Positions 10,934 to 21,975 of a stretch of 64,000 nt of DNA are shown in pieces; position 1 is the first letter of the stretch; every line of letters starts with the position of its first letter. The stretch is from NCBI RefSeq assembly GCF_052857255.1, contig NC_135505.1, positions 58,881,149 through 58,945,148 of the forward strand. The letters are read 5' to 3'. The notes below the pieces were generated by a model. The model ran no database searches, was not told where the DNA came from, and was given only the letters and a program-made list of their open reading frames with translations. This DNA comes from Amblyomma americanum (lineage: Eukaryota > Arthropoda > Arachnida > Ixodida > Ixodidae). Both the position numbers and the translations under genes were made by a program.

Positions 10934-12924
10934 TTGTCGCAACATTTTAAATGTCATAGGTTCCAACAATTTGTCCATGAGGTTACCACAGCTAAAGCAA
11001 TGGCGACTGAAGAAATAAAATATAGCGACACCACCACTCATCTCGACAACCACTTATTCAACCTGTGGAAACGTGCCTCTGTCCTCACGAGCCGCTACCG
11101 TACACGCGGCAAGCGCCACAAGGATCTTCTAAAACTTCGTCGCTACTAAAGTACCATACGCGACTACACACTTCGCCTAGACGGAGAAAACTGGCACCAC
11201 GTCTGCGCTGAGACGGCGCATGAAAAACGACTCCGTAAACTATGGGCCCTTTACAGAAGCATGGCTGGAAAAAGAAAAAAAAGCGGACTTCCATTCTCGC
11301 AGAGCTCTCCTTACAAAACCCGATGTCCTCTGTAGAGGACCAACTTATACGGACTTTCTTTCTAAATATTGCAGACCAACCTCCTGATGACTTTCTTCTT
11401 GTTACTGTGCCTACGCTAGATCTCGAACTTGACAAGCCGTTCACAATAGGGGAACTGTCGGCGGCGGCCGATCAAGCAAAGAGCCACTCGCCCCCAGGGC
11501 ACGACGGTGTCACCTGGCAGATCTTAGAAATCTTTGTGATGCCGCCAAAGCGCAGCTCCTAGAAACAGTAAATAGCTCATGGGAGACAGGGGATGGGCCG
11601 GAGCAGCTCAAGCTGACACTGGATGACCATACACCAAAGCCTGGAAAAGATCATTCCATCATTTCTAACCTCAGGTCAGTTGCTCTCACTTCCACCGTCT
11701 GCAAATTGATTGTGTGACTGATCAACAATAGGATTTAACATTACCTGGAACACGTTACAACTTTGTACCACCCTGCGCAAACCGGCTTTCGCCCAAAGTT
11801 TAGTACATAATATTGCTTATGGCTGCTTTGGCGAGTCATTAATCATACTTCCCGATACCTCGTTTCTAATTACGTCCTCGCGGTTGACATGAAAAAAGCT
11901 TTTGACAAAGTCGAATGAAGCTTCATCATTGCAGAACTTGCCCAGGCCTACCCCAGTGAACGGGCGCTGAACTGGATGCAGAACGTTCTCCAGAGAAGAC
12001 CCGTACGTCTCAACTGTGGTACCCAAGAATGGAGCCCTCGCACATACTATCTCGACAGGGGAGTTCCCTAGGGCTCAATCCTCGGCCCTTTACTGTGTAA
12101 CTTGACGATGGCGAAGGCAGTAAGACGCCTAGAACAAGACAGTGCTGCAAGATTCACGATCTACGCGGACGACGTAAAAGTGTGGGTCGAGGCCAAAGAT
12201 TTTTATGCCGCCGATCACAAGAAAGCCGAGCTGCCGGCAGCGGTGCATAGCCTGGAGTCCTAACAGAGCTGGGCCTTGAACTGGCACCTGACAAGACTGA
12301 ATTTCTCAGAATTGATGCCATGACTAGTACTACTCTGTACCAACAGTTGCATCTTCTAATGGCAGGCCAGATGCTCACATCTCATAGCGGATCACTCAAG
12401 CTTCTCGGTGTGCCCGTGAGCAGCTGTAACAGTCCTCGTACTTGGATTAAATGCCTCAAGAGCACCTGGAAGAGTTCCCTACATCTCATCGCTCGTATGT
12501 CAAACAAGTACGGTGGTGCAAGGCAGGAGGCTTGTACACGCTGGATCGCGCGGTAGCGGTTGGCAAGATTCTCTACGGCGCCCCCTCGTGCGAACTGACC
12601 ACGAAAATCCACGAAGACCTAGCTCGTCTGCACAGGGCCACGCTACGCACCACAACAGGTCTACCACGCCATACGCGCATCACGGCTCTAGAGGAAGCGG
12701 TTGTCCTTCCTCCTATACACAATATCATTGAGGAAGCTGTAACTTGGCGCGAAGCACGCATGACTTGCACGAAACAGGGATATGCTTTGGAACGTTGGGA
12801 CCTGCAACTCTCGGCACCGGTTGATTATGAAGGCCGGCCGGCTCCGTCCTGGCTTGTCCACACCTCGGCCGCTGCAAACGTACGGCTCCACCTAGAGCGC
12901 ATACGGCGGCATGGCTCTACCTAG
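10934..12924 (+). pseudogene. Reverse transcriptase domain of the I-group ORF2, frameshifted
   Basis: Pieces in order: FTIGELSAAADQAKSHSPPG (about 11,440), LKLTLDDHTPKPGKDHSI (about 11,605), LAVDMKKAFDKVE (about 11,878; first palm Asp), GSILGPLLCNLTMAKAVRRL (about 12,073) and the intact catalytic loop IYADDVKVWVE (about 12,159). The thumb and connection region is open at 12,451-12,924 (KILYGAPSCELTTK, TTTGLPRHTRITALEEAV). Several frameshifts and stops (for example at 11,718 and 11,918) disable it. Confidence 0.8.
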
Positions 12925-13900
12925 CGTGACACAGGGCCGCTGATAGAGAACAATATGAGTACATATACATAGATGCATCCCTCAAAGACGGCGCCTTATC
13001 AATGGCATGGCGCAGCCGTGAGAATCACAATTTCAACGGCTGCCGTACTATTCGTGCACCCGTTGGGTGCATAAAGGAAGGGGAGCTGCTCGCTATATAC
13101 AGCGCGTTACTGCAGATAGAAAACGATCTGGTCAGCAATCACTTGCTACAAACTGACATGTCGCGCAAAATCCGAATACTCTCTGATTCACATGAAGCTG
13201 TATGCGAGCTCCACAAACCATTCTCGACCCACCCAATTGCACAGCAGATTACTTCTATAAACTGAACCCTGTAAACATGCAACGTGCGCACCCGCTTCAT
13301 GCGGATCCCTGGATACACGGGCAATGACGACGGGAACCAGTCAAACGCTCCTCGGGAGACTGTCTCGTTCCTTCGTCCGCTCTAATACCCCGTGCCGTTA
13401 CCGACGACCCTGCTGATATGTCCAACAACTTGACTGTCCTAACGTGCAGACTAGAGCGTGCCAAACATAGGAGCCGTGCACGACTTACGGCCGTTACACC
13501 ACCGGGTTACCTTGCTACCTCAGCTGCTCCCTCATGGCATGCGCAGGTGTTCATTAATAGGGTCATCGCCGATGCTGCCAACACGCCAAACATCATCCGT
13601 AAATGGCTTACCGGCCCTCGCTGGCATCAAGGGGGCAATACTAACGTTGTGAAGTTCCCGTATGTACGCTTGCTGTATGTCTCGTGCTGACCTTTACCAC
13701 CTAGTTCGGCACTGTTCAGAGTTCCGCAAGGGCCGCGACGACCTCGTCGCCGAGCGTGGTTTTCTCCCGATGGAGACGAATTTCGTGCATTGACCAGAGC
13801 CGGAGCGAACGCCATTTGGGAAGACGCTGACAAATATGCTAAGATAAGTGGCCTCTACAAAGCAGTGTAAGGCGTGGCTAGACCACCCATGCCGTCCCTT
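12925..13900 (+). pseudogene. RNase H and terminal knuckle of the I-group ORF2
   Basis: RNase H would remove RNA from the cDNA hybrid. The three acidic positions are visible as YIDAS (about 12,966), EGELLAIYSALL (about 13,078) and RILSDSHEAV (about 13,171). A stop follows at about 13,262, then VPGYTGNDD-like sequence (about 13,300). The terminal knuckle reads CRADLYHLVRHCSEFRKG (about 13,684-13,735) in another frame. 3' UTR-like sequence runs to about 13,975. Confidence 0.75.
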
Positions 13901-13984
13901 CATGTATTAATAGACCTCTACTTTTCCCTTCCTAACAAACCAATTCCCCAACAAATGGCATCGAGCGTCTCTTTGTAAATGAAC

Positions 13985-14235
13985 AGCTCATTCAATTAGA
14001 TTAATGCCATCAAGCCGGAGCTGATTCTACGTTGTTCGAGAATGCTGTGGTAACTTTGCGCACCGTATCTCGAACGTTCGCTATCCGGTTTAAATTGAGC
14101 GCGGCCTAGAGGTGCGGGGATTCTGTTTGACGACCACAAAGCAGGCATGCTGCTACGCCGCTGCCGAATCAAGCACCAGTCTAACGCGCAGAACACCTTG
14201 CGGTTTCAAGTAATCAAGAAAGTCACTTCCTGAAT
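13985..14235 (+). repeat. 3' LTR of Gypsy copy 1, right part
   Basis: GCCGGAGCTGATTCTACGTT aligns with GGCGGAGCTGATTTTACGTT of the 5' LTR at about 2,065-2,085. The homology continues through GGGGATTCTGTTTGACGACC and TGCTGCTACGCCGCTGCCG to about 14,235. It is the continuation of the LTR half at 8,837-8,905, displaced 5.1 kb by the I-group insertion. Confidence 0.7.
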
Positions 14236-14271
14236 ACCGCTTTGTACGCGCTTAACAGCACTGGTGTTCAT

Positions 14272-14850
14272 TTAGAAATGGGGCAACCGGACTATGACTC
14301 TTACGTCACCAATCTGAGAGCACTTCTGAAGAATATAGCCTGCTCTTCTGTAGAGATACCCAGGTGAAAGGCTCCCTACGTGGCGAATAGGCTGATTAGA
14401 GCTGGTCCTAGCAGAGACTGAATGGCCGTGTAGATCATGAAGGGGTTTCGCTGTGTTCAATCAGTCGCTTTCCCCGTGAGTAGGACTATTAGCGGGATCC
14501 AACTGTTCCTTCTTTTTGATGATTCACCAATTTGAAGCTCTGGTCATCCACGTCGGCCGTATGAGCCATGAACTCGTCACAGTCTACGATCGTTGATATG
14601 TCCCCACTGAGCGTTAATGACTTGCTGGACTGGTGGTCGTCACCGTTGTCTGGATTCTCCAAGCCCTGTGAAGCCATTGGCGCATCTTCCACACTGACCT
14701 CCTTCGGCTGACGCAGTCCCTTTAGAAGTGCCTGCGCCGTAGCAGCCGAAGCCTTCCCGTATAGACAGCAGCGCCTTGAAGATGTGGCCGTCTTGGAAAG
14801 AAACAAATAAAATTAGGTAAAATTAGGTAAAGTTGCAGAGTTGAGACAAC
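14272..14850 (-). pseudogene. 5' UTR and ORF1 N-terminal part of an I-group element (same family as 55,730-64,000)
   Basis: The minus-strand frame at 14,489-14,806 reads LYGKASAATAQALLKGLRQ, EDAPMASQGLENP and STIVDCDEFMAHTADVDD. These align with LYGKSTAALAPASLKEPRQ, EDAAMASQAMERP and TIVDGDELVADIAEVDN at 55,870-56,100. Downstream pieces in another frame (AIQSLLGPALIS, GISTEEQA) match the 56,215-56,310 region. Even the 5' UTR motif CCTAATTTTACCTAATTTTA matches 55,808-55,835. It is a truncated, frameshifted copy. Confidence 0.75.
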
Positions 14851-14869
14851 AGCACATTGAAGAGCAACT

Positions 14870-15340
14870 TGTTCTCCAAATGTTTTGCTCCATGGTAGTG
14901 TCACGGAAGTTACCATTGTCTTCGTTGAGAACAATCTCCTTATCCACTGTACTCCTGGGGCTCTCGTCAAGCAACCACGTTTGCAGCAGAGCTCGCGTTG
15001 CCAATCGTGCACTAGAGCCAAGGAAGTCAACGGCAGACAACTGCGTATCACCCACAAACTAACAGGCTAACGGAGCACCTAAAAACCATATCCTGACATG
15101 CTCGCCATGTATGTCGACGCCGAAATCACGACCTGGGAAGTTATCCTTCTCTGCGTCTTTCTCGCCTACAACGCCGCACTGCAGGAGAGGGCATAGATGA
15201 CATCATTTAGGCTCGTGCGAGGAAATAAGGCCATGACCACAATGGACACCATGCTACCTATCGTCAGCAACGAACACAATCGCCTCGTAACCGCCTACCG
15301 GCAGAGCGCGGAAGGCGCCATCGACTTGCCCTGTTTCGAA
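14870..15340 (+). pseudogene. Gypsy integrase fragment (separate copy)
   Basis: Degraded integrase core is visible: RITHKLTG for HPQTNG, then DMLAMYVDAEITTWEVIL and FLAYNAALQE, then a stop and MTSFRLVRGNKAMTTMDTML at 15,197-15,256. It is homologous to 8,170-8,375 in Gypsy copy 1. No LTRs or other domains adjoin it. The upstream part (14,885-15,060) is only weakly recognisable. Confidence 0.65.
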
Positions 15341-15690
15341 TTGAGACCCACAGTGCACCGGTGCTGTTCGTTACAACGTAGAATGGTTTACGATCTACAG
15401 CACAATGGTGTCTCCGGTGAATAGGACACTACAATGCGATATCTTTGATGCGACTGCATATATACCGGGCTGTTCCTTCCTCCCTTTGTTTTCCTATTTT
15501 TCATTCATCAAGCAAAAAGAGTAGACTGATGTTAGCCAACTTGGGTTTCTTGCATTTCATCCCTTTCAATGTCTCTACCTCTCTATCCTGACAACTTACG
15601 TTCTCTTCGGGATCAGTGCATTTCTGAGCAATAAAACAACAAATTTCAAGCTTGAACAAGAAACAGAATATGAGGGACTCATTATGTACT
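15341..15690. other. No gene recognised
   Basis: About 350 bp of mixed then A/T-rich sequence after the integrase fragment. No coding, tRNA-like or repeat structure was identified. Confidence 0.4.
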
Positions 15691-15691
15691 A

Positions 15692-15740
15692 AGCCGCCAC
15701 GGTGGTTCACTGGTTAGCGCGCTGCACCATTTTCCCTCCA
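15692..15740 (+). repeat. Ruka-type tRNA SINE, head only
   Basis: GCCGCCACGGTGGTTCACTG then GTTAGCGCGCTGC matches the tRNA-derived head of the full SINE copy at 46,254. The rest of that SINE does not follow, so this is a 3'-truncated fragment. Confidence 0.6.
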
Positions 15741-15789
15741 AAAACAGTGTTTTTTTTTCACGCAAGCACGCGAAAGGTACCAACGTTGA

Positions 15790-15967
15790 ACAAAAAAAAC
15801 ATGCGAAAATATATGATACTTGTTAATTATAGGGGAGATGACCATTGATTAGTTTTACATGGGAATTATTTACAGGAAGTAGTGGAAAGGTAACATATGG
15901 CACCGGCAGATTTCGAATCACAGGCCTCCTTTTGTCACATCTAGTGCTTTAATAAGTGAGCTACGGA
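15790..15967 (-). repeat. tRNA-derived SINE of a second type (SINE-C)
   Basis: On the minus strand it starts CCGTAGCTCACTTATTAAAG (A-box-like) and about 40 bases later has GTGATTCGAAATC (B-box-like), then CTGCCGGTGCC closing a tRNA-like head. A T/A-rich body follows. The anticodon region is not a good clover-leaf, so I call it a SINE, not a tRNA gene. Confidence 0.5.
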
Positions 15968-16580
15968 TTTGGTGATATGACTCCATTGAGTAGATGCGGC
16001 ATGTGGATGTATTTCCGAAACATCGTACCGTTCGGCATAAAACAGCGCCCCAGAGCGCCTTCAAGCGTCTCTCTAGTTCCTTTGTTCTCTAGATTTTCTG
16101 GAACCACACTGGCTCTGGATTTGTTTATATGACGGTGCACTGGAGCCACTGGTGCTGCTGAAATTGTGTTTAGTTTGCGCTAGCCTATGTTCAAGCGCAC
16201 TGTGTTAGCCATTGATGTTGTTGGAACAAGCGCTGAACGCGCTGGGAGAGCACTGGTCTTAGTATCATGCTGGGAAAAGAGCCAACAGCAGTCTAACATG
16301 GAGCCAAGGCACCAGCAAATTTTATGTCTAAAAAAGTACAGAAGAATACTATTTAGGATTTAGAAGAAAGCGGACATAGTTCGTCATCCTTAGGCGGCGC
16401 TATTTACGTCCTGAGCCTCCCGTTTTAGTGGCTGACAAATAAATTACCGCAGAGCAGCGAAAGTGTGAATGAAGATTTTTCTCATAAGCTTAAAACGTAT
16501 GCCTGAAGGTGCTGCTAAGTATGCCTAGCACGAATTATCACAGACTATTTAGTCCATAATCAGCGTCGAAGACCACTGTT
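15968..16580. other. No gene recognised
   Basis: Mixed-composition sequence without a coding, tRNA-like or recognised repeat signal. Confidence 0.4.
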
Positions 16581-16584
16581 TTTC

Positions 16585-16760
16585 ACGCCCACTAAAGAGA
16601 GAGTGTTTATTGATTTGAGAGGCAGCGAGGTTGGCCTGAAAGATATGTGGCCTGCTACTCTGCACCGGGGAACGGGAAGAGGAGAAAAAAGAGGGTCACG
16701 ATGAGGGTGATGATGATGGGAGGAGGCAGATGAAAAATACATAAAAAGGCACACTTTCTA
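16585..16760 (-). mobile_element. 3' UTR fragment of a tick non-LTR retrotransposon
   Basis: Read on the minus strand: CATCATCATCACCCTCATC, then a GTGCAGAGTAGCAGGCCAC block, then AATAAACACTCTCTCTTT. The polyadenylation signal and CTCTCT tail at about 16,595-16,615 mark the 3' end. The sequence matches a recalled abundant tick 3' UTR. No coding part is present. Confidence 0.5.
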
Positions 16761-18209
16761 ACATGACAAATGCGAGGCAAGGTCCACTAAAGTTCAAGCA
16801 GCAGCCTATAAGGAAAAACGAACGCAGCTAAAAAATCACAAATGATATACCAGTCACCGTGAAACAATTGAGGCAATTCCCTGGCGCCCTACACATTTCG
16901 CTAGTTTACCATTTGCGTTGCTTTTTGGGTTACAGCTTTTCTTACCGAGCTTTTGGTTGTTCTGCTTTTACTTGCTCTATTGACATCTCTTAACTATGAA
17001 GCTAGAAGTGGGTTACCTGCGTCACTGCACTGTTGGCCGGTTGTTAATACACCTGACAAATTATGGCTGCATTTTTTGTTGCAGAGTTGATCGCGCAGAA
17101 AGAATGACTTCGTTAAGAAAGCGGGGCGAGGAGCCGGCGCTCCCAATGCTTTGACAAACCATTATATTTGAATTGAACTCTTATTGCAATTCAAAATTAA
17201 GACTCAGAATATCCTATATGCTTCAAATTAAACGCGAAGAGGAAGATAGTGACGCAAAAATATATGCTCAAATTATGGCCTGGTGATGAAACAATAAAAG
17301 GCAGGGTACATTAACCCTTCCACGTAGTAGCTTTCAAAGTGAAATTAAACTGCTCTAGTAAATTATCTCTAAAAAAATATTCTTTTTTGATTACCGCTTC
17401 AGTTGTCTTCATCGCATTTAATTCGACGTTGGCACTACTCGTGAGCCTGCAAATACATTCAGCACATACTTTCAAGCAAGGCTGTGCTTGCAGCGCAAAT
17501 TCTTCCCTTGAAAAGAGGAAAATTGCGTGCACACTTTCTACCCTAAGATAGTAACTGCACATTGGAGACAGCCTCTGAACGTTTAGATATTCTTTGCTCA
17601 AAAACGCGTTTCATAAATTTCCAATACAAAAAGTGAGCTTTCCAACCGCTCCCTAGAGGGCGCAAATGAGCAAATGGTTGGTTTGAAACTTAAGTTTTTA
17701 TGGAACGCCTGCTTCTTTACTTCTTTGTTTTTCTAAACCGTTAGCCCTTGGGCAGCTTGGAGACATCAAATTTCACAATATATAATCACACTTTGCCTAA
17801 ACGACACGCCTGCCGGCTATTTTTGTCTTGCTAAATATAACTCTATTCATGTCTTGCCTTTTTGTCCTAGTCAATGGTGTTTAATCACGCATGCTTTAGG
17901 GACACCGGGTCGCACAAGAGTTTTGATCTTGACTAACAGGCTGCTCCATTCGATAATATTTTTTCGTTTCTATAAAATATTATGTTAAACTGTTTTAGCC
18001 AGTAATTCACAAGCTATTTATAACAAGCGCGAGAACGTCCCTATTTGCTTAATTTGTCTTGCTAAGGCTGTTTTACTAATACTCTGCTACAAATGTTATC
18101 GGCACTATTTTTTATTAAAGATTTTCAATGACAAGTTTGGGTAAAGGAGCACTTTGTATCAGATTTTTGGTGCGTGCGAGTGGAATTGTTTACTTTTGTA
18201 AATTTTCAG
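16761..18209. other. Presumed intron upstream of the peptidase exon; no gene recognised
   Basis: A/T-rich sequence with many stops in all frames. I looked here for the preceding M13 exon (zinc peptidase ectodomain start with its Cys pairs) and did not find one. A possible splice acceptor (TTTTTTGTTGCAG near 17,085) is followed by a short dead-end frame. Confidence 0.4.
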
Positions 18210-18400
18210 AGTCCTCACATTCAGCACAAGCGACTAAACAAGCAATTCGTTCAATGCTCGAGAGGTTTGGAATAAGTGATTGGCCTGTGACAGGAAGTGC
18301 TTCGCAAACATATAAAGAGGTCTTAAAAAAATCCGGCCTCAGACCTCTATCAACATTAACTACTGTGCCTTACATAGAGGAATCGAAGTACATACTTTCG
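18210..18400 (+). CDS. M13 (neprilysin-like) zinc metallopeptidase, N-terminal-lobe exon
   Basis: This is a 191-nt exon. The acceptor is TTTGTAAATTTTCAG ending at 18,209, and the donor is CTTTCG followed by GTAAGT at 18,401. It starts with two bases of a split codon and ends on a codon boundary (phase 0). The product includes ATKQAIRSMLERFGISDWP, then TYKEVLKKSGLRPLSTL and ESKYILS. In M13 ectopeptidases the pattern of a short helix, FG..(D/G)WP, then a W/YK..L helix and a strand lies in the first lobe, upstream of the HExxH catalytic domain. M13 enzymes are type II membrane or secreted peptidases that cleave small peptides, and ticks have many. The HExxH exon is not in this window. Family assignment is from motif recall. 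Confidence 0.7.
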
Positions 18401-20400
18401 GTAAGTAATATAAGCTTGTAAATATGTCTTTGGTTATACCTATTGTTATTTTATCTTCGCAGTCAAGCGTAAGGACGCTTCAGACGCAGAGTATTGCTGC
18501 AATATGCGCTAAACACAAACGAAACACTGTAATAGTTAAGACAGAAATATATCATGTGACTCTTACTACACTGCGTGTTGAAAGTGCGATAGAAATAAAG
18601 TCTTAAGTGCTCTCGGCTTGCTTTTTCTGCTCTGTCATTGCTTCTCGCCGATTGCACTTTTACACTGAGCCTGTGCAGCCGCCGTTACCCCATTTTCAGC
18701 CAGATGCTTAGGTGGTCGTTTTCTCCGCTTTAGGGGATCCGCACTATGGTAGACACACGCGGCGTAGATTACGGCTTGGAAATCAATCTCATATCTGGAG
18801 GTTTCTACGCACGTCTGTGCGCAACCAGGAGCACCTGCCAACTGCCGCCGAGCCCGCCACCGTACTCGGCCATGCCACGCAGTCTGATGACGTCCCATAA
18901 CCCGCCGACCAATCAGCGCTCCGTCATGTCACGGGATCCTGTGACATCATCACTTTTTTGACAAATCAGCAAGCTTCATTGCTAACCGCGCCCTGTTGTT
19001 TTTATAATTACAGTTCTAATGCGACCTCAAGATTTACTGTAACAAATTTCTGTCCGTATTATTTGGTTGTACAGTCATGGAGAAAAATTTGTGGGTAACG
19101 AGTTCACGGAAAACTCTTTTCGCAAGGTCGGCAACAGATGTCAACAAGAAGCAAATAATCGTAAGTGATCATCAGTGCTGCATCTACTGCAACAAATAAT
19201 AATTGATTTGCTAGCGAGGGCACGAAGAAATAAAATCCTTTCCGCGAATCCTCAACCCGCAAATCTTCGTCCATAACTGTAGACTCCCTTTCACTTTAAT
19301 CGACTTCCCAATGTGTAATTACTCTTTATTTTGCAGTGGGTACCTTATATGTGGACGCTTCTGTAGAACGGTGTTGTTTTGAGTTTGAAAAAGATTAGGT
19401 GGTGGTTGAGATTCCTTACAATAGAGGCACTGTATTGTGGATAGAGAGTCACTGATGGCAGATTAATCTTTACCGGTCAGTTCCCAGAGGAGCAGCATTT
19501 TCAAAGTGTCCGGGCAGAGCCACTTTCAGGATCCGGAAGATGCCTGGCCTCCTATCCGCCAGAGACACTGGGATTGGAAGCCTCAAACGCACACAGAGGC
19601 ACAGCATTTTCGCTGAAAGACTTCTATAGTGCGGATGTCTTGTTACCTTGAAAAAACTGGCAGGATGTTTCCCAGGTTGTGAAGAAAGATTCCTCAAGAA
19701 CGGTTGGCGCTCAGGAACATAATAGTCATTCAATATTATTTCTCCTGTTCTCTCCTAGAGTGCGCCTTGCATCGCCATGTTGCCCCTTCTGGCGTTACTC
19801 TTTTTAGAGTCACTAAGCGTGATGTTTTGTCACAGCACATTGCCGAGGAGTCAAGCGTCATGCCACTGAATGTTAACCGGTTACTGTGGCGAGCCAAGAT
19901 AGGAGAACTTCCAAATTTTCATTAATCGCTACCAACATAAATGTGTTTCGTGCTTCACTCTAGTATGTAAAAGTACAAAATATTATGCTACAATGAGAAG
20001 AGCTCTAACTTTAAATGCGAGAAAGACATTCTGCATTGCAACTGTTATGCAGAGGGCACACTTTGTAGTCTAAATGCCTGCAACACATCGAAGCGCTGCA
20101 GGAATTATGCGAAGAAGTAATTTTATATTTACGCTAAGCACCAGCCGCCAACATTGGAACACATGACATTGTGCGGAGAGACCAACGCGTTAATGGAGAG
20201 AAATTTAGACAGATTAAAGGTGCACAGTCCTGGGGGCAGCGACATGTCAGTGGCGTCGAAATCCGCAAACGATGAGCACAGAGCTCATATAGAGCTCAGA
20301 ATTGTTGTTAAAATTTGACGTCATTCTCGAAAAGTACATATAGCAGTACACGCAAAGATGATTTTTAACAAGATGGCAGCATCCGTCAAGGGAGGGATCT
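18401..20400. other. Large intron of the peptidase gene, first part; no gene recognised
   Basis: Mostly A/T-rich sequence. A CpG-rich patch at about 18,830-18,950 (CCGCCGAGCCCGCCACCG, CCAATCAGCGC) resembles recalled dispersed tick repeats, but I cannot name it. No coding region supported. Confidence 0.4.
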
Positions 20401-20404
20401 TCCG

Positions 20405-20800
20405 CATGGCGGCATGAAAGAACAGCACACGACAAAACATCATGCGTACAAACAGCGCATAAAAAAACAGGGCAGTGACAAAACAGGACAGGAAAAAACG
20501 CCACATCGACAAGCAACACAGGGAAAAAACAGCATGGCGACTTAACAGAACAGGAAAAAAACAGCAAGCATCACAACAGCACGCTGGACAAAAAAATGGC
20601 ACAGGGACAAAACAGCACAGCGAAAAAAACAGCACGGTGAAAGAAGAGCGCAGGGAAAAACAGCACGACGACAGAACGACACACCGGAGTGCGGTGCAGC
20701 GCTGCTGGAGGGGTGAACAAGAATAGCCATAAACGAACGGTAAATCGCAACACATGCCGCAGCGACCTTTAGAGTAAGCGAGTGGCCGTTTAGCATACTA
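20405..20800 (-). repeat. Left member of an inverted minisatellite-bearing repeat pair
   Basis: On the minus strand: an inner unique part (TCTAAAGGTCGCTGCGGC, then CCAGCAGCGCTGC), followed by degenerate tandem units of about 15-16 bp, consensus near TGCTGTTTTTTCCCTG. It aligns along its length with 21,570-21,975 on the plus strand. Cys/Phe-rich translations here are an artefact of the tandem unit. Confidence 0.75.
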
Positions 20801-21407
20801 TATAAGGAACAGGGTAGGGTAATATTCGTGATCTCAAATATGCACTTTTCTGGCGGGTAATGGAAAGAATAACGCTGAAGAAGTCCTGAAAGCATCTCTT
20901 CAGAGGCTTGACAATCATGATGCTGAATTATGGCAAATACGTCCGATGTAGGGCTCTGGATGTACAAAAAGTCCTCATACTTCAGAACTGTTGCTGTCGG
21001 CAATCTAATGCTCAGCAATATTGTTTGGAGCGAGGCACAGGGCCTTCATGCAATGAATATATCTAGTATGTAATGCTTACTTTAAGCGATGGCAGAATTG
21101 TCCGAGCCGAGAATTTCAGGTTGTTTGGTGTTTAACCAGGACGATGCACAGTGGTTGTCTGAGGCTGACCGACAGTTATTGTACTTTTGCGAAACGGGCA
21201 ACCCAACTGACCTGAAAATTCATGCACCAGCGTGCATTCGTTGAATGCAATTTTATATTGAAGCTGTTTTATTCACTTCAAAGAAAATTATCTCGAAACA
21301 TCAATTTTTCGCGATATTAGATCAAAGTTAAGTTTTTTGCCTAGAAGCCAATTATTTCAACACATCAATTTTCGACAAATTTGACCCCTTTGCTCAGGTC
21401 CACAACA

Positions 21408-21423
21408 CCTAACCTAACCTAAC
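21408..21423 (+). repeat. Three CCTAA units (arthropod telomere-type motif, internal)
   Basis: CCTAACCTAACCTAA at about 21,408-21,423, the complement of the arthropod TTAGG repeat. It is too short to infer a telomere-derived origin with confidence. Confidence 0.45.
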
Positions 21424-21569
21424 AAACACAGGTGGGAGTGAACTGAAGCAGAGTTGTAGAATGAAAATGAATGCAGGGAGTTTCAAGCAAGCAGGGACTG
21501 AACATAGCCAGCAGTTCTGCCATATGCACCGTTCAATCAACGCTGTTCCTGAATCAAAGAGACAGACCT

Positions 21570-21975
21570 GTTCCTTAATGAACCCGCGAAACGAGCACTG
21601 GCTAATTCTAAATGTCGCTGCCGCAGGTGTTGTGATTTAACGTTTGCGATTACGGCTTTGATAGTTCACCTCTCCAGCAGCGCTGCATCGTACTCCGATG
21701 TGCTTATTGGTCGTCGTGTTGTTTTTTCTTGCGCTCTTCCGTCGTCGTGCTGTTTGGTAGCTTGCCTATTTGGTCACTGTGCCGTTTTGTCCGGCGTGCT
21801 GTTTTCACGCGAGCTGTTTTTCCCTATGCTGTTTTTTGGCCATGTTGTTTTTTCCCTTTGCTGTTTTTTTTGCTGTGACGTTTTTTCCCTGTGCTGTTTC
21901 GTCGCTGCGCTGTTTTTTGTGCGCTGTTCTGACGCATGCTGTTTTGCCGTGTGCTGTGCTTTCGTGTCCCACTTC
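21570..21975 (+). repeat. Right member of the inverted minisatellite-bearing repeat pair
   Basis: It begins CTGTTCCTTAATG and TCTAAATGTCGCTGCCGC, passes CCAGCAGCGCTGC at about 21,674, and continues as degenerate TGCTGTTTTTTCCCTG-type units to about 21,975. It is the inverted homologue of 20,405-20,800, with about 770 bp between the two. Confidence 0.75.

Larger units (their letters stand above)
8906..13984 (+). mobile_element. RNase H-bearing I-group non-LTR retrotransposon inserted in the Gypsy 3' LTR
   Basis: A plus-strand series runs ORF1 remnant, endonuclease, RT, RNase H and Cys knuckle over about 5 kb, bounded on both sides by halves of the same Gypsy LTR. A GC-rich block at about 9,385-10,100 separates ORF1 from ORF2 and may be another insertion. 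The element carries many stops and frameshifts. The 5' end is missing because ORF1 starts mid-protein. Confidence 0.8.
1945..14235 (+). mobile_element. Ty3/Gypsy LTR retrotransposon, copy 1, with three nested insertions
   Basis: The order LTR, gag, protease, RT, RNase H, integrase, LTR is recognisable on the plus strand. The 5' LTR is at about 1,945-2,322. The 3' LTR begins at about 8,837, is cut at about 8,905, and resumes at about 13,985. CR1/L2-like elements sit at 3,582-4,532 and 6,024-6,472, and a 5.1-kb I-group element splits the 3' LTR. With the insertions removed, the element would be about 5.8 kb, a normal Gypsy length. All open frames are broken by stops and frameshifts, and LTR divergence is visibly high, so this is an old copy. 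Confidence 0.85.

Noticed and set aside
14722..15057. Minus-strand open frame that looked like a host protein
   Set aside because: The plus strand here carries decayed Gypsy integrase continuous with 15,060-15,340, so the minus frame is a shadow.
17085..17160. A possible peptidase exon after TTTTTTGTTGCAG
   Set aside because: The frame hits a stop after about 22 codons with no donor site, and the peptide does not resemble the M13 ectodomain.
20247..21018. Cys/Phe-rich membrane-like proteins on the minus strand
   Set aside because: The composition follows the TGCTGTTTTTTCCCTG tandem unit. The same artefact appears inverted at 21,658-22,035.
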